A stretch of DNA of 38,107 nt from Trachelipus rathkii. Taxonomy: Eukaryota > Arthropoda > Malacostraca > Isopoda > Trachelipodidae. Position numbers and translations under genes: made by a program. Location: the NCBI GenBank assembly GCA_015478945.1, contig JABUQX010116693.1:1-38107 (forward strand). The letters are read 5' to 3'. A model generated the notes under the pieces. It was given only the letters and a program-made list of their open reading frames with translations. It was not told where the DNA came from and made no database searches. Below are positions 10,141-21,985 of this stretch, one piece after another (the stretch's first letter is position 1; each line of letters starts with the position of its first letter).

Positions 10141-11000
10141 TATTATATATATCCTTGTACCGTGTGCACCCGGCACATTTCCTTCATTCACCGAGCTGGT
10201 CCGGCTGTGCGTAGGCCCGCACCAAGAGAAACACTTCTTACATTTGCTCTGACTAGGAGACATTGGCGCTAGGTGACTGACATGAATAAGAGGTTACTTT
10301 AATTTTCTTTATTAGGTGTGTTCTTGCTCGTATGACCCCTGTTATGATATGCCCTACTCTCCCAGAGACTTCCACCCACTAGATACATGCCCTGCACCCC
10401 ATTTTAACCCAATATTTACCATCCTGTCGATTCACTATTTCTATTAAAGATTCCAAAGGTTGTTGCCTTGTGAATTTGTAGTTTTTATGGTGTGTGATTA
10501 TGTGAGAGCCTCCAACTCCTCCGACGCGAATATCTCATATCACATGTAAAGATGTACGTGACTCTCGGATATGTCAAGTTCAGCCAAAGGTGGTAAGACA
10601 TTATCACATTTTAGGCACTGTCGTCACAACACGGACGCTCGGGCGCCATTTTAGGGATGCCAACCTCATATCACAATTTCCACTCACACTATTTTCCATC
10701 CAACCAATTTGAGTAGGTGTCGTAAATTCCTTCACTCCGCTTTCCAGGAGTCAAATTCCTACCTCCCTCCTATCAGAGCTAAGATATATATATCCACCAG
10801 GAAAAAAAGATAAAAGGACTATGTACTTTATAGAAATCATATTAATTACCGCTTATAATATATATTCCACAAAAATATTATATATATTATTATATACTTA
10901 TAACATATATATATAATTATATTTAATAACTAACCTATTATTATATTAGAGAGAGATATAATCATAGTTTAAATTACAATACGAAAATACCTTAATATTT
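10141..11000. other. Mixed-composition island then AT-rich tail, unassigned
   Basis: About 10160-10780 is clearly less AT-rich than its surroundings and has no long open frame. 10840-10980 is TA-rich simple sequence. I see no gene, RNA or element end that I can name. Confidence 0.3.
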
Positions 11001-11004
11001 GACA

Positions 11005-11370
11005 AAAGCTTTCCACCGCGTTGCCCAGGGCCTTACCCATGACCTTGGGGTGCGCAAATTAATTTACTGGTAGTTCCCTGGTGTGTCCGTGCCGCTGGTA
11101 ACCGCGTCTTCTCGGTACAAGTGGTTAGTGGTCTATTGAGCCAAAAAGAGAAGTAGTGCCGAGTGTCAGCCACACACCCGTTGTCCCCTAGCATATATGA
11201 GATCGGACTCTCGGCTGATGCAATCATCGTTCACTTTTTCATTCAACATAGGGGGGCGGTGGTGGCACGACCGTCCCTCGGAGCTAGGTCAGTGCCCTTT
11301 GAAGGAACCTCCGCCAAGAAAATGCCGGATGCCACCTCGGGCTCATACACCCTCAAAGTTATGTAGATGA
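11005..11370. other. Relatively GC-rich island, unassigned
   Basis: Sharp compositional island in AT-rich DNA. Both strands carry open frames of about 65 codons (11163-11366 +, 11033-11227 -). A + frame near 11010-11070 begins AFHRVAQGLTHDLGVRKLIYW, which loosely recalls the AFDRV..GL..L...GVR segment of LINE reverse transcriptases. No later RT motif follows, so I leave it as a possible old LINE scrap. Confidence 0.3.
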
Positions 11371-14300
11371 ATTATACTTTAACATACCAACATGTGATAA
11401 TATTAGGATTACTGGATTGTGAGACTCGTACTCGACCAATTCACACTATTTTATACTGCTTTTATAAATTTACTATCAATATATCATTTATATTTCAGAG
11501 ATGAAACCACTTACTTTTAAACACACATACCTAATTCAATCCATTACGTAAAAACTTTTCAGTCATTATTTTATTATCACACAACATAAATTTTTATCAC
11601 ATAACATTCAGTTACTGAAACATGCAAACCACCTATAACTCCCAGTATAACAATTTCAATGTAGCGTACGCTCAGGAACGATCTAATCCCATGCTATGTC
11701 ACAAATTAAGAGAAATGAATTTATAAGCCCTATGAATATTACCCTAATTTACAGCACAACACCCGAAGGAAAAAAAAGAATAAATATGGGTTGTTTTAAA
11801 TGATCAAAATTTGTCCTTCATTTATTATTACTTATGCGATCGTAATATGAAGAACATATTATTATACACGGATAACACCAAAGCAAAGTAAAGAACGATT
11901 CAGTCTCCATTATAGGTTCAAGAATATTAGTAGCATTCTGCGATTTAGAATATTCCGGATAGTCCTTGAAATTATAAGTATCCAGAGCATAAAATCCCTT
12001 CTAATAAAATACTAAATAATGCGACATTCCTAACGTTAAAAGTAATACAATCCAGGCGGTAAGGCATCACCTATCAACTTATACTACAAGCTTACCGTAA
12101 TTTTGAAATACAATCCGGGCTAGAACTGCAAGGTTTTAGGGGAGATATGGAGCAAACAAAATTTTGGAGGGTTCTAGCTGGATTCCCTATAAACTGGCTG
12201 TGCGAGCGGAGTCGCATAATTTTAAAATACATCCTTACCAAGAGTTGGGCAATTTTAAAATAGTGGCAAAGCCGAAACCAATGAGTTTAAGATTGGATTA
12301 ACCAAACAAAATTTCCGGCACTATATCTCTAATTGCATTGCAATTTGGTGTTATTGTGTTGTAACTGTACATTTCTATTATATCTGTGGATGTTTATACC
12401 TTTATTGAAATGTGAGTGGGATAAGGTTACATTAAAACACTGAAAAGATGAAACTAGTATTTTGATATATATTACTATCAAACTATCTGAATATTCTATT
12501 TACACTTTATTATATATTATTATATATTATATATTATATATTATTATATAATCCTATAATATATGGAGACTTTTGATCTGAATAGTATAGGTTAATTACT
12601 AATATAACGTATATTTGGTGAATCATAAGGCGTATTTAATTATGCATGAGCTTAATTCATGAAGACGATGAACTTGAAGCTTAATACGTCATCAATTCAA
12701 ATTGAATTATCTTTTCAACTTTTTTTGATTTTTTTCTTTCATAAATACTCGAATTTTGTGCACTATCCCTACGAGTCTTAATAATGTTTACATTGTTCTT
12801 TTCACTTTTATTAATTTTTTCATCTGTAATTCTATTAAATCCATTTTAATGGTTTAAAGATTCTCTTCATTAGTAAATAAAGGTTTCAAATATTCCACAT
12901 TCATTTCTAACTTCCTATTAACTGATAATTTCTTTATCTAGCATTTTAAAACGTTTCTTATACCAGTTAAGGATAATTTATTAAACATTCTGTAATAACT
13001 AAAAATGACTATTCTTAAATTTACTTCATTATCTAGTAACGTCTTTCTTTCTTGCTAATTATTTTATTGTTTTAATTCTGGAAAAGGAACATAATGTCTT
13101 CTAATGTGGTTTTATTACTCGCATATAATTCTTCATATTTAGGTTTGTTAATTTAGAAATATTTTTTGTCTATTTATAATAGAGCAACACTAATAAGACT
13201 TAGTTGTTTATACTAGGCAATGAATATTCTTATTGTGATCTTGCTACTGACTTAATCCGAAAATGCCCATATTGGTGAATGTTACAATTTCTACAACGAT
13301 AGCACATTTAATCTAAGAATATGAGTGTACTTTCATTATGGATAAAAATAAAAGAAATGCCCTGAAAACAAAATTTTTAAAATAAATTACTGATGAAATA
13401 TTATTTTTTATTTTCTAAGAAAATAATATTTAATATTTGTATTAATAGAATATGTTACTCTTGAATTCATATATATATAATCAAAATCGATTAGATTGAA
13501 TAAACGGAGTATTTTGGGGCTATGAAAAATATAAAAATTAATACTAGAAATAGAATAAAACAAATGATTATAAATCATGGATAAATACAATTGATCTAAT
13601 AAATTAATACTTTAATATAAACTGTAAAATAATAGTTATATTTAATAAATAAAAGATAACTAAATTATGACAAAAATACATTTCCCAGAGAGAGATCAAA
13701 ATCATCTAAAAAATATTAAACCAAATAATATAAAATAACAATATAAAAAATAAAAAAATAGTAATAACTATTTAAAAATAAAATGCTCTCCCAACAGGTT
13801 ATCGCCACATTATTTATACCTATTTAATACAGGTACTATAATAGTAATAGAATCAAACGCTAACCTAACAAATAACGAACTATCAGAAGAAACCATAAAT
13901 AATATGACGATTCCGACTAATAGAGTCGGAAAATGATTAATATATATAATAGAGAAAAAAAATACATTATTTTAAAAAAAATTTTTATAGAGAAAACCGT
14001 TGCAGTACATTGTCATATATTAAGTTCATAATTAATTGATTAACAAAAAAATATGTTCATCCGTGTAAACTCATTATAGAGAATAAAATACAAATCCATT
14101 TCAAAATTCAAATCCATTCTCTGGGATTAAAATAAATAATTAAATATAGGATATTATATAATAACGTATTTCTTGAGTTATGAATTATGCGATGTTATTG
14201 TACTCTTATATATGAGTAGTATGAGCTTATACTAGATAATGATACGAGTGAATTTATTTAATAAAGTTAAAATTCATTTGTTCAATATAGGTGTCTTCAT

Positions 14301-15460
14301 TAAAAGTATTATTTAGTTATGGTTCCAGTCAGGTGCTGAATTGAATTAGTACGACTAGTTAGACTAGTGTGTGGTGTGCTATTTGATGAGTAGTGTGTAT
14401 CTCTTTATGCTTTAATGAACAGATAATGAGTTAAAGCTTTCTAAATAATACTGGAATTGTAATGCCGAAGAGTAGCAAGTATGTAACTTGGCTTTTATCA
14501 TGAGTTATATGATATAAAGTAATTATGTATAGAAGTGTAAAGATATAAGTGTAACTTTGTTTTAGATGTTGTAATTTCTGCCTGTTAATGACAAAAGATG
14601 TAAAAATTTATTGATATCATTTATTAAATATTAGTATAAATCTACAGAATAATATTGTAATTTTTATAAAACTATTATATACTTCAATAATATTATAACA
14701 ATATAATTATTTGAAATTAACTTCTCTTTATTAAATTACTGATTTTATATAAATATTTCTAAGTATTGCGATCTTATGTTATATACATAAAGAGTAATAA
14801 TTATGTCAGACAATATAATTGTGACAATTCTATGACACACATATGGGATCGAGTTATTATTGAAGAAAGAGTAAATTAGATAGAGTAAATAAATAAATAA
14901 GTATATGCTTGCAATATGTTTGCCCTGTAAAAGATGTTATGAAACTACTGCCTTCTCGTAGTTAATTAGTATAGATTAAATAGTGGTGAGTATAGTTGAC
15001 TGGCTTGTAATCGACTAACTGGGAGACTAGTAAAGAAAAAAGTGAGATGAGCTAATAAAAATATATCTCATCTGAGGAGAGGATTATTAGAGTTTGTCAA
15101 GAGTTCACCAAGAAGAAAGTACATTTATAGAGTGAATGTGGGTTTTTGAGGTGTATGGTTTTGTGCAAGAGTAATAAAACATAAAACCCCTACCATATTT
15201 GATGAAATGCACATTATAGTGAAGGTCTTGTTGCGTTGTTGAAGCTACCTTGTGTAGGATTTTATTTGATGCGAACAAGTTTTCACTTAAGTAGTTGAGT
15301 AATAAGAGGTATATAAACTAGGGTTTACTTTTATTTCAACTGTGCGTTCATATTTCTCTATAACATTGTTTTACTGTTTCCCAGTGAAGAACACACCTTT
15401 TGACCGCTCACCAGTCTTCGTAAATAAGTATAAGGTGTGAGGTGTGTGAGATGAAAAAGT
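11371..15460. other. Long AT-rich stretch without recognised genes
   Basis: About 4 kb of very AT-rich DNA with only short open frames and a (TA)n patch at about 12505-12560. I found no convincing coding, RNA or transposon signal. 14990-15450 is slightly less AT-rich and contains GGTATATAAAC at about 15308, which resembles a TATA box, but no gene follows it. Confidence 0.5.
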
Positions 15461-15529
15461 AGATATTAATGATATTATATAGTAATGTAAAATATTACCT
15501 GTATAGTGTTAATACAGATTGATATAGTA

Positions 15530-15720
15530 TATTAATATATTATATAAGTAATAATATTTAAATAATTATATATAGTATTAATTTAAGAATTAATATATAT
15601 AATATAATATATATATATATAAATATATATTAATATTAATAAGATATATAAATATTATATATGATATATTATATATAATATATATATATTATAATATAAT
15701 AATTAATATTATTATTATAC
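15530..15720. repeat. TA-rich microsatellite
   Basis: Imperfect TA/TAAT alternation. It forms the left border of the less AT-rich island at 15721-15985, whose right border is also (TA)n. Confidence 0.85.
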
Positions 15721-15985
15721 AGGGAAACAACCGTCTATCAGGAGGGTACACTATATATATATATAAGGCCGTTGCTATGTTAGTGCGTCAGTCTTATGCG
15801 CACGCTCACCTCCTCACAAGAAATTTGACAAGTGGTGTTAGTGGTACGCTTTAGCGGCTTCTACCATTATGCACTCTCGTGCAATTCAAGGATAATCACA
15901 TTATCAATAACCTTATCCACGTCACTATTACGTCAAAGGTCCGCACGTGTATACCCTCAGCTAATAATAATAGTGGATTGCGACT
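15721..15985 (+). other. Less AT-rich island with a weak tRNA-like core (possible SINE)
   Basis: Bounded by TA-rich DNA on both sides and interrupted by a short (TA)n at about 15752-15764. TTAGTGGTACGCT at 15838-15850 resembles a pol III box A. GCAATTCAAGG at 15881-15891 resembles a box B, about 30 bases farther on. That spacing suits a tRNA-derived SINE head, but both boxes are imperfect and no clover-leaf is convincing. Confidence 0.25.
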
Positions 15986-16990
15986 TTATATATATATATA
16001 TATAATATAATTACTATTATAAACGATTATATATTTTATATTAATTAAATACAACTCAATTATCAATTATATTAACTTAATAAAAATTTTTATGTGAAAA
16101 TATATATTTATATGGTAAAAATTGATATAAATATACTATATAAGATGTAAAAATTTTTACATAAAATTTTTACGTCAAATAGAATTTACTCACTTTCATG
16201 TTTACCTAACTTGCCTGTTTCTTCTTTTTTCACAGCGTGAAAGGTAGCAGGAGTCGAAAAAGTTTATTTTGACTTTTATCCTTTTCAAAATAAGATTATG
16301 TCTTGTCTTTCAAAATTAAAAGCTATTGTGTGTTAAAAGGCTGACCTTATTACCTTGCCCTTACTTTAGCTACTCTGCATACCAAACTAAATTGCAACTT
16401 CTCACCAGTATATAGGATAACTAAATATACCGAGCCATGATTCAATTTCAACTATGCGAAAGACTTATGATGTATTTGTAAATAATTTTTAAAATCCACT
16501 TTTATTTAGTATTAATAATATTTTGTATTGGAAAAAACTGAAATAGGTCTTTCGACAAAGTACAGAACACCATCTGTGACAGCATATTTGGCTGGAAAGA
16601 GGAGAAACACACAGGTTCAATTATCTAAGTTGGAGAATGTGCAGCATGCTGGCGTGATAAAAGTCATCACTATTTTACCACACAGCAAGAATCCTTAATA
16701 AATAAGAGAAAATAAAATTATCAAAAAACGTAACCAAACACTAAAAATACAATTAGCTTTTGTTTCCTCACCACTAATCTTAGAAAATATATCTCAAAAA
16801 AGTATTGCAGACACCCTCTTTAGCTAGACCAAACCACCAAAGAAGATCTAGAGCTGTGTACATTCTTTGAATTAAACATCAAGAACGGATATAAATAGAG
16901 CCATGCTAAATAGTCGTCAACCCATCAGAATATCTATGCTAATGAACAATAAAAAACCAGACACTAAGAATCAAAATAAATAATTATATT
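15986..16990. other. AT-rich, no recognised gene
   Basis: Starts with a short (TA)n (about 15984-16008). The remainder is AT-rich with short frames only; I see nothing I can name. Confidence 0.5.
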
Positions 16991-16994
16991 ATTA

Positions 16995-17225
16995 TTTATG
17001 GGCTTTCGAGCCGTAACGTGAGGGACTAGTAAGGTAGTGAGGGGACGTTTTGTCCTTATTAACCCCGTAATATGGAGGGGCGGAGAACCCCCGCGACACC
17101 CAAATACCAAATAGAGCAGGTGGATCCGGTATAACCCTACCCCTAGGTAGGGGGCGGAATATAAAATAGTCTCTAACCTGTCGGTTCCTCCCGGTTAAGG
17201 GCCGTTAGAGAGGACCCCGAACTCA
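16995..17225 (+). other. GC-rich, hairpin-rich segment (possible structured RNA or retroelement UTR)
   Basis: Sharp GC-rich block. Local perfect stems are: GGCT/AGCC around a TTCG tetraloop (17001-17012); GGAC/GTCC (17043-17055); GGGG/CCCC (17077-17091); CCCTACC/GGTAGGG with a four-base loop (17135-17152); and TCTCTAAC/GTTAGAGA (17170-17211). It has no long open frame. It runs directly into repeat A, whose second copy (B) lacks a clear version of this block. It may be the 5' part of the same retroelement or SINE. Confidence 0.45.
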
Positions 17226-17540
17226 CGTCATCTTTGTCGGTTTCACCCTTGGTATTCCCTTTAGCTAATAAAAAAATAAAAAAATAATTAAAAGTACGGA
17301 TCCCGAGTTAAAACGTAACTAGGTCCTTTTATATTTATTTAATTCATGTCCGTTTACACAAACTAGATTTTTTCAATTTGTATTGTATATATCATATATA
17401 TTAGTAAGGCATAGTTCTCATAGGTGTAAAAATCACTATCTAAATAAAACTTAAATTTAAAACAAAATTAAAAAAATTTTACAAAATTAAATTTGAAACC
17501 ATTGTGTATAAACAGATTAAAATAAAGGGTTCCTATATTA
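17226..17540 (+). repeat. Dispersed repeat, copy A
   Basis: Shares with 18331-18650, in the same orientation: CCTTGG(G)TATT.CCTTT; an A/T-rich AAATAA-like stretch; TACG.ATCCCG...AAAACGTAA; ATGTCCGTTTACaCA; and a distal AAAC.GAA/TTAAAATA..GG-like segment leading into TATATA. Order and spacing are kept, so the two copies are probably the 3' part of one element family. Copy A is followed by a long (TA)n tract. Confidence 0.6.
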
Positions 17541-17591
17541 TATAGTATATATTAATATATATATTATTATTAATATATATATATAATTAAT

Positions 17592-17630
<39 letters not shown>

Positions 17631-17874
17631 TATATATTAATATATATATATATATATTTATATATAATATTATTAATATTATATACTATATATATATTAA
17701 TATATATTATAATTAATATATATATATTAATCTAATATATTATATAGTTAATTATATTAATTAATTTTAATAATAATATATATATAATATATATTATTAT
17801 ATTTAATTATATATATATATTATATATATTATATAATATATTATTAATATTATATATATATATAATATTATATA

Positions 17875-17963
<89 letters not shown>

Positions 17964-17965
17964 TA
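17541..17965. repeat. Long (TA)n microsatellite
   Basis: More than 400 bases of TA alternation with frequent one-base slips and TAATTA variants. It directly follows repeat A. Confidence 0.95.
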
Positions 17966-18045
17966 TGTGTTTAAATCAGTATCTGGTATTGTGATTTGAA
18001 ATAAAACCTACAATTAATATAATATATATATATATATATTATATG

Positions 18046-18179
18046 AGTGAGTTCGTTAAGTCACAGCCATAAAAGAGATGGGGCCAATTGTATTATAGGT
18101 AGTATAGTTTCAACTTCGAACTGGCCGCCATTATGAATTCCATATATATTGTCAACGACAATATCTATTCGAACTCACT
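18046..18179. mobile_element. MITE-like element with 10-bp perfect terminal inverted repeats
   Basis: AGTGAGTTCG at 18046-18055 is the exact reverse complement of CGAACTCACT at 18170-18179. The 134 bases so bounded include a second perfect hairpin (ATATTGTC-AAC-GACAATAT, 18146-18164) and no coding capacity. The left border is (TA)n. I could not see a clear target-site duplication, so the element class is open. Confidence 0.45.
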
Positions 18180-18330
18180 ATTTATGGATTTTATTAATAA
18201 TCATCTTATTAATTTTATAATGGCTTTTTGCAAAAGAAAAATAAGGTATAGTTAATTATATAAAATTAGCCTTTATCTTCAAAAGGGAAAGAAACGTTTT
18301 TTGAATACCTGGGAATTTCCCGTTCATCAC

Positions 18331-18650
18331 ACTTTCAAGTTGTCCCTCGGTTCGGTAAAAATCTCTACCCTTGGGTATTTCCTTTTTAGAGCTTAAAAAT
18401 AAATTAAATTAAATTAATTAAAAAGTTACGATTCCGTAAAAACGTAATCAGGAGTGAACCATATTAAATTTTTTATATTATATACATGTCCGTTTACTCA
18501 CTTTTGAATTATTCAATATGGTTAGCTTGGATTAGAGTAGATGAGATTAATTAGGTTAAATAAACTAGATTAATTATATAAACAAAAAAAAAAATTACAA
18601 AATATAATACTGATGCACCAATTGTGTTCTAAACAGAAAATAGGTACTAC
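18331..18650 (+). repeat. Dispersed repeat, copy B
   Basis: Direct copy of repeat A about 1.1 kb downstream. Shared landmarks are ACCCTTGGGTATT (18367), TACGATTCCGTAAAAACGTAA (18427) and ATGTCCGTTTACTCA (18485). Like copy A, it runs into TATATA sequence at its far end (about 18648). Confidence 0.6.
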
Positions 18651-18700
18651 ATATTATATATATATTATAATAATTAATTATATATATATATATATATTTT
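18648..18700. repeat. (TA)n tract after repeat B
   Basis: Short TA alternation with an AATTAATTA interruption. It marks the end of repeat B. Confidence 0.85.
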
Positions 18701-19560
18701 GTGATAGTAGTTTCTATAGGGTAAAAAATTTTGCGGTTGTATTGCAGTTATTATATTAATGGCAGTTAACTACATGATTTAAAGTTATTAATTAGATTAG
18801 AGTCCTTTCCTAATGAAATTCAGTCTTATAAAATCAAATTATAATATTTTATTTTATATTTTGTTTCGTGTGATCATTTTATAGTTGTAAATGTATAAAA
18901 TCTTTTATAAAAAAATAAAAGTATCCTACAAAATAAAATCTTCAAAACCGTAACATGGAAGACATAGGACAACTGATTATGCATAAATCAATGTAAATGT
19001 AAAGAATAAGAAGACAGATCTATCAAAGGCCAATATTTCGAACAGAAAACTTAAAATTAAGTAGTCCAAAAAATTGTAATTTTTTATGAAAGAGCAAAAA
19101 AAAGAAAATCTTATTTACAATATATACAACTTAACGAATTGAAAATTCATTAATATGGAACACGGTAAATGCGAAGATGTTATGTTTGGTTTTATTATTA
19201 TTATAGATTGTGATTGTGATTAATATTGTTTTTTTATTTTTCTAATAGTGATATGTACAAAAGTAGAATTTTCAACGTAGAAATCATACGATTATTGTAA
19301 TCTTAGTTTTCTTCGTTTTGCGAATATGCTCCCTTTTCTTTGGGGATCTATTGTAGTACTCAGTGTGGAAGGGGTATGCAGTCGCATTAGAGCGATAGGA
19401 TATATTTATCCTAATTTATTGTGTATTCAGAAGGATGAGAATATATTTCTTGATAGTTCTCTGAGAATTATAAGGAAGTAGCTATATATTCGTATTAGGT
19501 ATTGTGAAGCATATACGTAAACGGGCAGTTGGAGATATATTTAGGATTATGGAGAGAATT
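18701..19560. other. AT-rich, no recognised gene
   Basis: No open frame, repeat or RNA that I can support. If the - strand gypsy element had a 3' LTR it could lie at the right end of this stretch, but I found no copy of it near 29.3-29.9 kb by eye. Confidence 0.4.
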
Positions 19561-19572
19561 GGGTGGGAGAGC

Positions 19573-19974
19573 TTAGGTCTGGGTAATTTGAGGAGGATAA
19601 CTCTCCGGCCAGGTAATCATTAGGTGGAAACTGCGGGTTTTTGGATACTTACAACTCGGAGGGCGGAAGTTCATCATAAGGAAATTGTTGCATGAGAATA
19701 CTGCGCCGTTAGATTGATCAGAACATCGAGATACTAGAACGTCAACAGCGAGATTCGGAGTCCAAGTTAATTGTAGAAACGATGAATCTATCTCATAAAA
19801 AGAAGGAGTTATCCGGGATTCACAAGGAGGGGGAGGAGCTGCTAGTGCGTGGTGCATGACTACGCGAAAGTCGCATGGGTGAAGAATGCCGAGGTAACCG
19901 CATGGAACTGGATGGATGTGGAACGAATAGAAGAATCTTTTAACGTCTGTCGCATTTTCTAGCCATTTCTTCAT
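19573..19974 (-). other. 133-codon open frame, unassigned
   Basis: This is the longest ATG-started frame in the left two-thirds of the window and lies downstream of the gypsy integrase remnant on the same strand. It contains HIHPVPCGYLGILHPCDF and a Pro-rich APPPPCES. I recognise no family. It could be the 3' part of the gypsy element (after integrase) or an unrelated chance frame in a less AT-rich region. I see no splice or start evidence that favours a host gene. Confidence 0.25.
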
Positions 19975-21218
19975 TCAGGAGAAGAAGGGGAGGAAGGTAT
20001 CGTACATTGGATCTGGCATACTAATAACGAATAGGGTGTGAGGAGAGTGCAGATGGCACCATTAGTGCAGGTTCATCTGGTGAAAGGATGGCTGGTTACT
20101 GAATCGTGATAGGATGCATAGAAGGTCTTCGCTTAGAAAAAAAGGCGAACTAGTGATAAGCAGAAAGTAGAGACTCATGATGAGTCGAGGAGAGGATGAG
20201 TATGTGCGGAGAACTATGGGAAATCGTTATCTCTCTGTAGAAGAGAGAATATGTTGTAAAACGGAATCAATAATTTTGATTCGTGGGGGAGGATGGCTAG
20301 TCAGAACTGTGGTATTTCCTTGTGGTTTGTGTTTGTCGATACGCTGGAGAAAGAGAAGTGGGTTAATTAGTCTCGGAGTAGAAGGCAATAGATAAGGGGT
20401 AAGTGAATGCGGTACTCTGGAGGGAGATTAGGGAGGATCCACTACATTCAAGCCTAGGTGCATGGATGGTGGGCTCACACAGTGTAGAGAACTGACGTAT
20501 CGTGTGTGGAGCTCGTTAGATGCGCTCATTGTCTTCTCTGTGAGCAACCGGTTGTGTTCTTGCCTTGTGAAAGACTGTTCTGTGTTTCTTGAGGTGCTAG
20601 CTCTTGGGCTTATGCTGTTCATAGGGCCTCAGTGACCGGTTGAGGAGCTAGCATCTGATTAGTGCCGATATCGAGTACTAGTATAAGCATTATTATGCAG
20701 GGTGTGGTCATACATCAGATCAATCACCTGAAGTATGTCCGCCCCGTCGCGGTTGAAAGACGACGCCTCGGTGGTGGAGGGGCCAGGGGAAGGTGGAGGA
20801 GGGCGAAACGCAGTAGCATTTTGAAGTGGCTTATAGTTTATTTGATGATTGGGACAAGGAAAAGGAAGTTGTGCGGCAGTATTTTTACAACAAGGCATGG
20901 GGGAGAAATTTTTAATTGTCACATAGTGCAAATTTCCACTTATTAGTGACCTAAACAGTGAAGAGTGATGGGGATTATTATGTTATAGTGCTGGCTTACG
21001 AGAAGAAGGGAGAAGGGCCGAGACGGATGCATAGTTCGTGATTTTAAACACTACCTAACAACGTAAATTAGCGGCCCGACCTGCCAGTGATAGTTCTTAA
21101 AAGGCTTGGCGATAAATTGGGAGGTTTTACAGCAAGTGTATAGACATAATCACCTATACGAATAGAACTTCAAGGAACGAGATTGGGGCCTAGGTGGGCC
21201 TAGTAGTTGAGACAATGT
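19975..21218. other. Less AT-rich, purine-rich + strand, unassigned (probably gypsy 3' part)
   Basis: Composition matches the gypsy-bearing block to the right, so this may be its continuation. Short open frames on both strands at about 20177-20395 and 20428-20946 match nothing I know. Confidence 0.3.
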
Positions 21219-21639
21219 CTAAATGTTTTTTTTTTTCCAAGTTTTTGAACGAGAGCTAAATAATACGAATAAGCATGCTGCTCGTTCAGCCATTTCCGCG
21301 TTAAAATCAAAGAGATGATCTTTAAGAGGATTGGGCTTAATTAACAACGGAGAAACATAGATTAGGGGAGGGTTCATAGAGTACAGGTAGACACTACAAC
21401 ATGAGGTAACTGAATGTAAACAAAAAGTGAGGTGTAGATTTTGCGATGAGAATGGAGTTTGGTAAGTAGTATATTTAACAAGCAATATTGAAGCGGAAAA
21501 GAAATTAGGATATCGAGCATATAACTTTATAAACGACCAGGTCGTCTTTGTGATTTAAGAAAAGAAACATGAATTGCGAAGAAGGTAACATCTTGTTTCT
21601 ACAGCTGTAAGAAGATCTGAACGATGTTGCTACTCTTTC

Positions 21640-21985
21640 TCACATGGAGTACCTGTTCGAAGACGGCCTGGGGATATGTATTGATCGATAAGCACGAAAA
21701 TACTGTCGCGGTTTCTTTAATGTTCCAAGTTTTACAAACTTCAATTAACAAGAGACCTGGAATAATTCACCTGCGTTTATCACTGACTTAAATTTCTGGC
21801 AACAGAATGATTTTTACAATGACTTTATTTCAAAAGAGCTTCAGCTATAACCTTGCCATCACGAGTTGAGACAGGTATAATTCAAGAATGTTAAATTTCA
21901 GTCTTTTTAAAACTAAAATATAAGGCCTTGGCACGGAAATTTTACAATTAGGAAGAGGACCTATAGTGTTCAAATGAACCCTAGA
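21640..21985 (-). pseudogene. Gypsy integrase catalytic core remnant
   Basis: Integrase inserts the cDNA through a D,D-35-E core. The - strand reads VHLNTIGPLPN at the start (near 21982-21950), matching the family's H-D-I-V/I-GPLP with the first catalytic Asp changed to Asn. After a frame change comes PVSTRDGKVIAEALL (near 21890-21840), which matches the helix after the first strand. A further block follows where the second Asp should be. The N-terminal HHCC zinc finger between RNase H and this core is not recognisable, and the 3' end is vague. A 88-codon frame at 21485-21219 may be the C-terminal region but has no clear motif. Confidence 0.5.

Noticed and set aside
11010..11130. Possible LINE reverse transcriptase (AFHRV..GL motif)
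   Set aside because: Only one loose motif with no GVPQG or YADD block after it. Kept as an unassigned island.
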